In this document: positions 6,602-13,415 of the stretch, one piece after another
Position numbering within the stretch: position 1 is the first letter of the stretch
Layout of the letters: every line of letters starts with the position of its first letter
Source: CAZGSV01 sp964528605
GTDB taxonomy: Bacteria; Armatimonadota; Zipacnadia; CAZGSV01
Assembly (NCBI GenBank): GCA_964528605.1
Contig: CAZGSV010000022.1
Coordinates: forward strand, 1 to 33,297
Direction: 5' to 3'
DNA: 33,297 bases
Notes under the pieces: model-generated
What the model was told of the DNA's origin: nothing
Database searches by the model: none
The model's input: the letters and a program-made list of their open reading frames with translations, nothing else
Position numbers and translations under genes: made by a program

Positions 6602-8853
6602 TTCGCTCGCCGCTGAACACGTTTCTGTGTTTGGGGCCGTTGCTGGCGCTGGGGACGGCCATGTGGTTGGCGGCGGCGCGGGCGCGCGGGGCCTCCGGGG
6701 GGGGCGTGGCGCGGGGGATGGTGTGGTGGGCGGCGTTGGTGGTGGGGTCGTTCCTGGCGTTCCAGTTGAGGGGGGTGTTGGGGGCGGGAGTGGGACAGGC
6801 ACGGGGGCCTGTCCCTACAGATCGCCCCGCCGATGGCGGGGCTCCTCCAAGGGCGGAGGCGCGCACGGGCGAGCCCTCCTCGGCGGGTAAACGGGGCGGC
6901 TCGCCCCTACGAGGCGGGATGCGGCTGATGGCGCGGGACGGGCGGGTGTTTAGGCTCGAGCGCGGGGCGAGGCAGGTGCGGGAGGAAGATGGGCTGGGGC
7001 GGATGGTCGCGTTGTGGAAGGCGGACCTGGCCCAGCCGGCGTGCATGGGCCTGGAGGAGTTCGAGGCCGGGGTGAGGATGGTTGATGTGCTCTACGTGGC
7101 GGATGCGTCAGGGCAGGTGAGGGTGTATGACTTGCGGGGGCAACTGCTGCGGGGGTTCACCCTTGGGCCGCTGGCGGCGGGAGCGCGGAGGGTGCGTGGA
7201 GAGGGGCCGAGTGAAGCGGCTGGTGCCGGCGATGGGGGTGTGGGTCGGCCGGAGTTGATACCGGCGCGGTTGCGGATTGACGACAGCGGGCTGGTGCACG
7301 TGGGTTGGCAGGCGCCGGGGGGGCGGCATCGCGGAGCCCGCGCGACTTCTGTGCACGACCAAACGGGCACGGTCGTCGCCTGGTGGAGGCAGAGCGAAGG
7401 GCCACCGGGTCGGCGTGCGCCGTGCCGCGGAGGTGTGCGCGGACTGGTGTCGTCATTGGCGCGGGCGAAGTTGGGCGCGCGGCCGTATGGGAGCGAGGCG
7501 GCGCTGTTGTCGGCGGGGACGGAGTTCTGGAACGGCGGGGGGGGTAAGGCGTTGCTGCGGAGCGGGCGGCTGGGAGAGGCGGTGATCGCAGCAGGGCTGG
7601 CGCGTTTTCTCGGGCCGGGCGTGGCGCGGTGGATTGCGGTCGTGGGATGGACGCTGGTGGCGGTCTGGGCGGTGCTCTTGGTGCGAAGACGGTATCCAGG
7701 GGGGGCGGCGGCGCTGGTTGCGCTCGCGCTGCTTGGCAGCCAGGCGTTTACCCGAGATTGGACGATGGGGAGCCCGGCGTTTCTGGGCTGTTTGGTGCTA
7801 TTGGCAGGTTTGAGCGTGCTGGAGGCGGGGGCGTTTGGGTGGCGCTTGATGGCGGTGGCTGTGGTGGGTACGGCGCTCTCGTTTCCGGTCGGTTTGGCGG
7901 TGTGCGCGGGGGGGGTGGTTGCCGCGGCGAGCGCTGGGCGGGCACGGGGGCCTGGTCCTACGGGCTGGGGATGGGTGGGCGAGCGAGTGATGACGGCGGC
8001 GCCGTTTGTGGCAATTGGAGCGGTTGCGGGCTTGGCGCTGGCGTGGTCACTGCGCGAGAGGGGATGGGTTTCCGACGCGGGGCCGGGGATGGGGAGGGGG
8101 CTGTTCGCGCTGGCGTTTCTGCCTTGGAATGCTCTGGTGCTGAGCGGGTTCGGCAGGGGGGGGCACTTCGGGGGCACGCTTGGGGTTTTCTTGCTGCTGG
8201 CGGCGCCGGTGGCGCTCTTTGTGAAAAGGTGGACCCCGGGTTTGCGCGCGGGGGGGGTGGCCGTGCTGGCGCTGGCACTGGCCTGGGGTTTGGGCGCGCA
8301 GCAGGCGCAAGAGGCCACGTATCTCGTGCTGGCGGGAGGCATTTGGGCCGCGGGAGTGCTGGACGGCCTGAGGGGCGAGGAGGAGTGGCGTTCGGCGAGG
8401 CGGGCCATGATCTCACTGTGGGTGATCGCGGCGCTGGGAGGCTTTGCGGTCATCGGGCGAGGGCTGCTGGAGGCGCCGCTCCAGCCGCGGTCGGCAGTGG
8501 TCGCGGATCGCATTGCGGCGAGTGCACCCGAGGGAAACGCACTGTTCGTGTTTGATGCTGGGGCGTATCAGACCAAAGGGGGGCGGTGCCTAGCGCTTGA
8601 CGATGTGCGCGAGCCGAGTGAGTTGGCTGCCCAGTGGCGCAAGGAGGGGATAGGCGTCATCGTGTGGAATTGCGGGGAGGAGCAGAAGGCGCTGCGGGCG
8701 GCGCGCACGGTGGGGTCGGAGTGGTACTTACCGGAGAGGGCGAGGCGATGGGAGAACGTGGCGCAGGCGCGGCGGGAGTTGGTGGAGAGGGGGAAGATGC
8801 GGCTGGTGGAGTTTAGGGGGGGCGTAGCGGTGTACCGCGTAGGTAGTAGGTAG
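6598..8853 (+). CDS. Large polytopic membrane protein of unknown function, with repeat sequence inside the gene
   Basis: A 751-residue protein I do not recognise. It overlaps the preceding stop by four bases (ATGA) and so belongs to the operon. Two hydrophobic helices (about residues 5-60) are followed by a region encoded by inverted-repeat DNA (about 65-105). Next comes a soluble part with a beta-propeller-like stretch (LYVADASGQVRVYDLRGQLLRGF). From about residue 335 there are eight to ten membrane segments, then a C-terminal soluble tail (AASAPEGNALFVFDAGAYQTKGG). The tail resembles the soluble end of membrane glycosyltransferase-like proteins. A second repeat fragment lies at 7941-7961. 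The reading frame stays open through both. Its last codons and stop fall within a heptamer array. A part in exporting or building a surface glycan with the two upstream genes is inference. The frame is convincing; the function is not known. Confidence 0.75.
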   Translation: MIRSPLNTFLCLGPLLALGTAMWLAAARARGASGGGVARGMVWWAALVVGSFLAFQLRGVLGAGVGQARGPVPTDRPADGGAPPRAEARTGEPSSAGKRGGSPLRGGMRLMARDGRVFRLERGARQVREEDGLGRMVALWKADLAQPACMGLEEFEAGVRMVDVLYVADASGQVRVYDLRGQLLRGFTLGPLAAGARRVRGEGPSEAAGAGDGGVGRPELIPARLRIDDSGLVHVGWQAPGGRHRGARATSVHDQTGTVVAWWRQSEGPPGRRAPCRGGVRGLVSSLARAKLGARPYGSEAALLSAGTEFWNGGGGKALLRSGRLGEAVIAAGLARFLGPGVARWIAVVGWTLVAVWAVLLVRRRYPGGAAALVALALLGSQAFTRDWTMGSPAFLGCLVLLAGLSVLEAGAFGWRLMAVAVVGTALSFPVGLAVCAGGVVAAASAGRARGPGPTGWGWVGERVMTAAPFVAIGAVAGLALAWSLRERGWVSDAGPGMGRGLFALAFLPWNALVLSGFGRGGHFGGTLGVFLLLAAPVALFVKRWTPGLRAGGVAVLALALAWGLGAQQAQEATYLVLAGGIWAAGVLDGLRGEEEWRSARRAMISLWVIAALGGFAVIGRGLLEAPLQPRSAVVADRIAASAPEGNALFVFDAGAYQTKGGRCLALDDVREPSELAAQWRKEGIGVIVWNCGEEQKALRAARTVGSEWYLPERARRWENVAQARRELVERGKMRLVEFRGGVAVYRVGSR
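6792..6910. repeat. Inverted-repeat cluster embedded in a coding sequence
   Basis: Three modules of the intergenic palindrome type lie inside the 751-codon gene. They are GGGACAGGC / GCCTGTCCC followed by TAC (6792-6818), CCCCGCC-GAT-GGCGGGG followed by CTCCTCC (6825-6848), and GGGCGAGCC / GGCTCGCCC around a 22-base loop followed by CTAC (6867-6910). The middle one differs in only two bases from the intergenic copy at 2658-2681. The cluster encodes a low-complexity stretch rich in G, P, A and R without interrupting the frame. Confidence 0.85.
7941..7961. repeat. Second partial copy of the GGCACGGGGGCCTG module
   Basis: GGCACGGGGGCCTG followed by GTCCTAC at 7941-7961 repeats the core and right arm of the module at 6799-6818. 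The left stem is degraded. It also lies in frame in the same gene, encoding RARGPGPT. Confidence 0.65.
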
Positions 8854-8866
8854 CAGGTGGTAGGTG
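8839..8866 (+). repeat. Heptamer array overlapping a gene end
   Basis: Four units in phase, GTAGGTA twice, GCAGGTG and GTAGGTG. The TAG stop of the membrane-protein gene (8851-8853) lies in the second unit, so its last residues (VGSR) are repeat-encoded. The array separates this gene from the convergent histidine phosphatase gene. Confidence 0.75.
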
Positions 8867-8876
8867 GGGTGAGAGG

Positions 8877-9473
8877 TTAGGGGAGGTGGGAGGTATCGTC
8901 GAGGCGGAGGAGGCTGGCGCCGGTCCCGTCAATCAGTATCTCGGTAATGGCGGCGTTGCGCATTGCGTAGGGGTGCTCCTGGGGAGAGGGGCCGAGGAGG
9001 CGTTCGAGTGTGGGGCGAACGGAGCCGCCGTGGGTCACGACGACGAGGTTGCCCGAGTGCGAGGCGGCGAGGATATCGTCGAGGGCTGCGGCTAGGCGGC
9101 AGTCACGCTCGGGGCGAAACTCGCCTCCGGGCGGGCGAGCGATCAAGCCGTCCCAATCGAGGCCGGGCTGCCCTGCGAAGCGTTGCTGGATTTCGGCAGG
9201 GGTGAGGCCTTCGAGTTGGCCGTAGTCCCTTTCGCGCAGGCGGGGGTCGGGGCGGACGGGAGCGCCGGTGACGGCGGCGATGGCTTGGGCGGTGCGCAGG
9301 GCGCGGCCGAGGTCGCTGGTGTAGATCGCCTCGACCTCGTGGCCCTGGAAGGCTCGTTGGAGCGCGGCGACTTCGCGCTCTCCCCGGGCGGAGGGGGGCG
9401 AGTCGCCGTGGCCCTGGAGACGCCCTTCTTCGTTCCAGACGGTGGTCACGTGACGGACGAGGAATAGCCGCAT
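8877..9473 (-). CDS. Histidine phosphatase family protein (phosphoglycerate-mutase-like)
   Basis: A 198-residue single-domain enzyme of the branch 1 histidine phosphatase superfamily. The phospho-accepting H8 sits in LVRHVTTVWN, the second catalytic histidine is H148 (VVTHGGSV), and the phosphate-pocket arginines and acid are in SDLGRALRTAQ (53-63) and LRERDYGQLEG (79-89, E81 as likely proton donor). Members remove phosphate from small metabolites such as phosphoglycerate, alpha-ribazole phosphate or sugar phosphates. The exact substrate cannot be read here, and no cobalamin genes are nearby. The usual RHGET signature reads RHVTT, so glycine and glutamate are both replaced. There is no ribosome-binding sequence before the ATG, and an extended -10 match ends 19 bases upstream. 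The gene stands alone, converging on the operon to its left. Confidence 0.9.
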   Translation of the reverse strand: MRLFLVRHVTTVWNEEGRLQGHGDSPPSARGEREVAALQRAFQGHEVEAIYTSDLGRALRTAQAIAAVTGAPVRPDPRLRERDYGQLEGLTPAEIQQRFAGQPGLDWDGLIARPPGGEFRPERDCRLAAALDDILAASHSGNLVVVTHGGSVRPTLERLLGPSPQEHPYAMRNAAITEILIDGTGASLLRLDDTSHLP

Positions 9474-9492
9474 GGTGGTCGTGCCGCTGGGG

Positions 9493-9501
9493 ATGGTAGC
9501 A
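9493..9501 (-). promoter_or_regulatory. Extended -10 promoter (TGCTACCAT)
   Basis: TGC followed by TACCAT on the minus strand, 19 bases before the ATG of the histidine phosphatase gene, predicts a very short leader of about a dozen bases. No convincing -35 box is seen. Confidence 0.4.
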
Positions 9502-9650
9502 GGCAGCAGAGGGGAGCGCCAGTGGTCCGAGCAGCGCGGGGCGGGCGTGCACCGGGGGCCTGAGAGCGAGGGAGGCTAGGGAAGGCGGGCTGGAGGCTTA
9601 GGGCGGCTGGGGGGTAGAGTGTAGGCATAGGCCAGGAGCGGAGGCGAGAC

Positions 9651-10055
9651 ATGGCAGCGACCTTCGAGGTGCGAACGAGGGCGCAGGTGGAGTTCGTGAA
9701 CATCACGGACCGGGTGCAGGCGGCGGTGGGGGAGGCGGGGGTGCTGGACGGGATTGCGTGCGTGTACGCGCCGCACACGACAGCGGGGGTAACGATAAAC
9801 GAGGGTGCGGACCCGGACGTCGTGCGGGACATCACCTGGGGGCTGGAGAAGATGGTGCCTTCGACGGGGTACGAGCACAGCGAGGGGAACTCGCCGGCCC
9901 ATCTGAAGGCAACGCTGGTGGGGTGCTCGACCTGCGTGCCGGTGGCGGGGGGGAGGCTGGTGTTGGGCACCTGGCAGGCCATTTTCTTCTGCGAGTTCGA
10001 CGGCCCGAGGAGCCGGAGGGTGGTGGTGGAGGTGGTGGGTAGGGGAGGACGGTAG
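9651..10055 (+). CDS. YjbQ/UPF0047 family protein (secondary thiamine-phosphate synthase type)
   Basis: A 134-residue protein matching the compact UPF0047 family end to end. The signature PHTTAGVTINE (41-51), the histidines in YEHSEGNSPAHLKA (H76, H84), LGTWQ (105-109) and FCEFDGPR (113-120) are all present. Family members form trimers with a metal site made of conserved histidines. The E. coli protein YjbQ has weak thiamine-phosphate synthase activity, which gave the common annotation, but the physiological role is unsettled. The gene has a purine-rich ribosome site (GGAGCGGAGG) before its ATG. It appears to be a single-gene unit between the histidine phosphatase and a long repeat-filled gap. 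A TAGAGT at 9615-9620 could serve as -10 element, but this is weak. Confidence 0.93.
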   Translation: MAATFEVRTRAQVEFVNITDRVQAAVGEAGVLDGIACVYAPHTTAGVTINEGADPDVVRDITWGLEKMVPSTGYEHSEGNSPAHLKATLVGCSTCVPVAGGRLVLGTWQAIFFCEFDGPRSRRVVVEVVGRGGR

Positions 10056-10129
10056 GTGGTAGGTGGCATGTGGTAGAGGGTGGAGGCAGTTGCCAGTGGC
10101 CAGTGGACAGTCGGGGTAGACGGTAGGCC
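10052..10129 (+). repeat. Heptamer array after the YjbQ gene
   Basis: Units in step are GTAGGTG twice, GCATGTG and GTAGAGG. After a one-base slip come GCAGTTG, CCAGTGG twice and ACAGTCG, then GTAGACG and GTAGGCC after a two-base slip. The array starts inside the last codons and stop of the YjbQ gene. It combines all the word classes found in the other arrays. Confidence 0.75.
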
Positions 10130-10166
10130 GGCCGCGTGCGGTGGGCGCTCAGGGAGGGGGGCAATG

Positions 10167-10468
10167 TCGCCTGAGTCCCCTCAGGCGATCAAGGGTGACT
10201 CCTCGACTCCGCCCGGGGCGGTGAGCCGGTCGAACCACTGGCCTAAGCAGAGCAGACACGCCTGACGCTACCACGCTATGCCGACCCGGAAACCAATCGA
10301 GCGGTAGCGTCCGGGTTTACCTCGGGGGCGTCGGGTCGCCGGAGGCGACTCGCCTAAGGAGAGCGCAAAGTCGCGCCTGAGGCAGACCCCGCCAACGGCG
10401 GGGCCCGACGCTGCAACCCGTTGCGGAGGTGGGGCGCACGGACACGCAACTCAAACCTTCAGGTTTGA
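10167..10468. repeat. Inverted-repeat cluster in a 602-base gene-free region
   Basis: The gap 10056-10657 holds no gene. Perfect hairpins are TCGCCTGA / TCAGGCGA (10167-10188), GTCGCC-GGA-GGCGAC (10335-10349), CCCCGCC-AAC-GGCGGGG (10387-10403), GCAAC-CC-GTTGC (10413-10424) and TCAAACCT / AGGTTTGA (10451-10468). A longer-range pair, GACGCTACC (10264-10272) with GGTAGCGTC (10303-10311), interleaves with ACCCGGA / TCCGGGT. The CCCCGCC core matches the copies at 2658, 6825 and 22119. No T-tract or riboswitch consensus was found. A TAGAAT at 10618-10623 is a weak -10 candidate for the ATPase gene. Confidence 0.75.
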
Positions 10469-10657
10469 CGCGGTAGGAGCGTGGTGGGCTGCGGAACTGC
10501 ATCAAGGCTAGAGCCTCGTACGTTGGCGGCATCGGTTATGCTCAGTGGAGCGGCCGGGCAGGTGGGCGGCGGGCGGGAGCGTCTGGAGAGTACGCAGACG
10601 GGTTGGCGGGCGTGAGGTAGAATCTCGGTTGCCGGAGACTGACGGGGGAGCAGACCA

Positions 10658-13183
10658 GTGAGCGAGAAGGCGACGGAGTTCTGGAGTGTCCCTGCTGAGG
10701 AGTTGATGCGCGGCCTGGGGACGGGGCCGGAGGGGCTGAGCAGCGGGGAGGCGCGGGAGCGACTGGCGCGCTACGGGCCCAATCGGCTGAAGCCCGCGAA
10801 GAGGACGGACGCGCTGACGCTGCTGCTGGGGCAGTTCAAGAGCCCGATCGTGCTCATCCTGATCTTCGCCGCTGCCTTGTCCTTTCACCTGGGTGATCGG
10901 CCGGACGCGGTGATCATCATGCTGATCGTGCTGGCCAGCGGGTTGCTGGGGTTCTGGCAGGAGCGGGGGGCGACCAACACGGTGCAGAAGCTGCTGGCGT
11001 TGGTGCGGATAACGGCGGCGGTAGTGCGCGATGGGGCGGAGCAAGAGGTTCCGGCGGAGGAGGTAGTGCCTGGGGACGTGGTGGCTCTCGCCGCGGGCGC
11101 GGGCGTGCCGGGCGACTGTCTGCTGTTCGAAGCGAAAGACCTGTACGTGGACGAAGCGGCGTTGACTGGGGAGTCGTACCCGGCGGAGAAAGCCGTGGGG
11201 GCATTGCCGCCGGACACGCCGCTGGCGAAGCGGACGAATGCGGTGTTCATGGGGACGCACGTGGTGAGTGGTACCGCGCGGGCGCTGGTGGTGAGCACGG
11301 CGCGGGCTACCGAGTTTGGCAGGGTGGCCGAGCACCTGAGGCTGAGGCCGGCGGAGACGGAGTTCGAGCGCGGCGTGCGGCGATTCGGGTACTTCCTGAT
11401 GGAAGTCACGCTCATCCTCGTGATCGCCATCTTCGCGGTCAACGTCTATCTCAAGCGGCCGGTGCTGGATTCCTTCCTGTTTGCGCTGGCGCTGGCGGTC
11501 GGGCTGACGCCGCAGTTGCTGCCGGCAATCGTGACGGTGAATCTGGCCTATGCGGCGAAGTTGATGGCGCGGCAGAAGGTGATCGTCAAGCGGCTGGCTT
11601 CCATCGAGAACTTCGGCGCCATGAACGTGCTGTGTTCCGACAAGACGGGCACGCTGACGGAGGGGAAAGTGCAGGTGCAGTCGGCGCTGGATGTGGAGGG
11701 CAAGGAGAGCGAGAAGACGCTGCTCTATGCTTACCTCAACGCGTATCACGAGACGGGCTTCCCGAATCCGATTGACGAGGCGGTGCGCACGCACCGGCAG
11801 TTCGACGTCTCGGGGTATGGGAAACTGGACGAGGTGCCCTACGACTTCGTGCGCAAACGGCTGAGCATACTGGTGGCCGAGGGGGAGAGGCGGCTGATGG
11901 TCACCAAGGGGGCGCTGGAGAACGTGCTGGCGGTGTGCGTCTGGGCGGAGAGGTCAGGGGAGACGCTGGTGGACCTGGGGGCGGTGCGGGACGGGATCGA
12001 GCGCGAGTACCAGCAGTTGAGCGGCCAGGGATTCCGAGTGCTGGGGGTTGCCTATCGGGACCTGGGATCGGCAGAGCGCATCAGCAAGGACGACGAGGCG
12101 GGGATGACGTTCTGCGGGTTCTTGGTGCTCTTTGACCCGCCGAAGGCAGACGTGGTTGAGACGCTGCGCCGGCTGAAGGAACTGGGAATCTCGCTGAAGA
12201 TCATCACCGGGGACAACAGGCTGGTCGCCGCCTATGTGAGCCAGCAGGTATGGGTCGCCGAGCCTCAGGTTCTCACCGCGAGCGAGTTGGGGCATCTGAG
12301 CGACGCGGCGCTGGTGAAGCGGGTGAACGCGGTGGACGTGTTCGCGGAGGTGGAGCCGAACCAGAAAGAGCGGATCATCCTGGCGCTGAGGAAGGCTGGG
12401 AATGTGGTCGGGTACATGGGCGACGGGATAAACGACGCGCCGGCGCTGCACGCGGCGGACGTGGGCCTTTCGGTGGACACGGCGGTGGACGTGGCCAAGG
12501 ACGCGGCGGACATCGTGCTGCTGGAGAAGGACCTGGCGGTGCTGGTGGAGGGGGTGCGGGACGGCAGGAGGACCTTCTCCAACACGCTGAAGTACGTGTT
12601 CATGGCGACGAGTGCGAACTTCGGCAACATGTTCAGCATGGCGGGGGCCTCGCTGTTCGTGCCGTTCTTGCCTCTGCTGCCGAAGCAGATACTGCTGATG
12701 AATCTGCTGACGGATTTCCCGGAGATGACGATTGCGAGCGACAGCGTGGACACGGAGATGGTGATGCGGCCGCGGCGATGGAACCTCGGGTTTATTCGTC
12801 AGTTCATGCTGATCTTCGGGCTCTTGAGTTCGGTGTTCGACTATCTGACCTTTGGGGCGCTGCTGCTGGTCGCGCACGCGAGTAGGGCACAGTTTCGGAC
12901 GGGGTGGTTCGTGGAGTCGGTGGTCTCGGCGTCGGTGACTGTGCTGGTGGTGCGGAGCCGGAGGCCGTTCTTCCGCAGCCGGCCGAGCAAGTACTTGCTG
13001 GCGGCGACGCTGGTGATTGTGGCGGTCACGCTGGTGCTGCCGGTGACGCCGGTGGCGGGGCCGTTCGGGTTCGTGCGGCTGGGGATGCCACTGTATGGGA
13101 TGATATTGGGAATCGTGGTACTTTGCATTCTGAGCGCGGAAGTGGCGAAGAGAGTCTTCTACAGGAGGGTGAGGGGGAGTTGA
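10658..13183 (+). CDS. P-type ATPase, magnesium-translocating (P3B / MgtA-MgtB-like) type
   Basis: An 841-residue cation pump with all phosphorylation-cycle motifs: LTGES (169-173) in the actuator domain, SDKTGTLT with phosphorylated D328, MVTKGA (414-419) in the nucleotide domain, TGDN (517-520) and MGDGINDAP (587-595). The membrane motif GLTPQLLPAIV (282-292) has the asparagine-free LTPQLLP pattern of MgtA-like importers. NFGNMFSMAGASLFVPFLPLLPKQ near 654 also matches that group. Helix six reads NLLTDFPEMTIASDSVD where E. coli MgtA has a NLMYD-type sequence, so this is the shorter branch of the family (841 against about 900 residues). It probably drives Mg2+ uptake across the inner membrane, though specificity is inferred. 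The start is a GTG after GGGGGAG. The gene appears monocistronic, and no Mg2+-sensing M-box leader was recognised upstream. Confidence 0.92.
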   Translation: MSEKATEFWSVPAEELMRGLGTGPEGLSSGEARERLARYGPNRLKPAKRTDALTLLLGQFKSPIVLILIFAAALSFHLGDRPDAVIIMLIVLASGLLGFWQERGATNTVQKLLALVRITAAVVRDGAEQEVPAEEVVPGDVVALAAGAGVPGDCLLFEAKDLYVDEAALTGESYPAEKAVGALPPDTPLAKRTNAVFMGTHVVSGTARALVVSTARATEFGRVAEHLRLRPAETEFERGVRRFGYFLMEVTLILVIAIFAVNVYLKRPVLDSFLFALALAVGLTPQLLPAIVTVNLAYAAKLMARQKVIVKRLASIENFGAMNVLCSDKTGTLTEGKVQVQSALDVEGKESEKTLLYAYLNAYHETGFPNPIDEAVRTHRQFDVSGYGKLDEVPYDFVRKRLSILVAEGERRLMVTKGALENVLAVCVWAERSGETLVDLGAVRDGIEREYQQLSGQGFRVLGVAYRDLGSAERISKDDEAGMTFCGFLVLFDPPKADVVETLRRLKELGISLKIITGDNRLVAAYVSQQVWVAEPQVLTASELGHLSDAALVKRVNAVDVFAEVEPNQKERIILALRKAGNVVGYMGDGINDAPALHAADVGLSVDTAVDVAKDAADIVLLEKDLAVLVEGVRDGRRTFSNTLKYVFMATSANFGNMFSMAGASLFVPFLPLLPKQILLMNLLTDFPEMTIASDSVDTEMVMRPRRWNLGFIRQFMLIFGLLSSVFDYLTFGALLLVAHASRAQFRTGWFVESVVSASVTVLVVRSRRPFFRSRPSKYLLAATLVIVAVTLVLPVTPVAGPFGFVRLGMPLYGMILGIVVLCILSAEVAKRVFYRRVRGS

Positions 13184-13342
13184 CAGAGGCCAGTAGCCAG
13201 TAAGCGCCGTAGGTGGCATGTGCTAGGTGGCAGAGGGGACGGAGTGGACGGTAGACGGCATACGGTAGACGGTAGGGGGGAGGGTGGTGGCCAGTGACCG
13301 GTGGGCAGTGGCCAGAGGGGGGAGGAGGGAAGTGGGTAGTAG
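13183..13342 (+). repeat. Longest heptamer array, between the ATPase and HD-GYP genes
   Basis: About twenty units with a few slips fill the gap. They include ACAGAGG, CCAGTAG, CCAGTAA, GTAGGTG, GCATGTG, CTAGGTG, GCAGAGG, then GTGGACG, GTAGACG, GCATACG, GTAGACG, GTAGGGG, then CCAGTGA, CCGGTGG, GCAGTGG, CCAGAGG, and GTAGTAG near the end. The segment 13244-13278 stays in one phase over five units. The array begins on the ATPase stop codon. No gene is visible in this gap. Confidence 0.8.
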
Positions 13343-13366
13343 GTGGCATGGGGGGCGGGGGGCCGC

Positions 13367-13372
13367 TACAAT
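13367..13372 (+). promoter_or_regulatory. -10 element (TACAAT) before the HD-GYP gene
   Basis: TACAAT, five of six matches to the consensus, lies about 44 bases before the ATG. TGGCAT at 13344-13349 is a poor -35 candidate at 17 bases and belongs to the heptamer array. Confidence 0.35.
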
Positions 13373-13415
13373 ACGGCGCACGCGCTGAAGGCCTCTGCGT
13401 CGGCGGGGGCGGCGC

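Noticed and set aside
10220..10260. tRNA-like GGTCGAACC segment
   Set aside because: No acceptor or anticodon stem can be built around it.
10080..10265. Small plus-strand frame in the 602-base gap
   Set aside because: Its sequence is a translation of heptamer repeats (SGQWTV) and hairpins, with no ribosome site or family features.
10056..10657. Magnesium-sensing M-box, cobalamin or other riboswitch upstream of the metal ATPase
   Set aside because: I compared the region with remembered consensus blocks and found no match; the hairpins there belong to the palindrome family.
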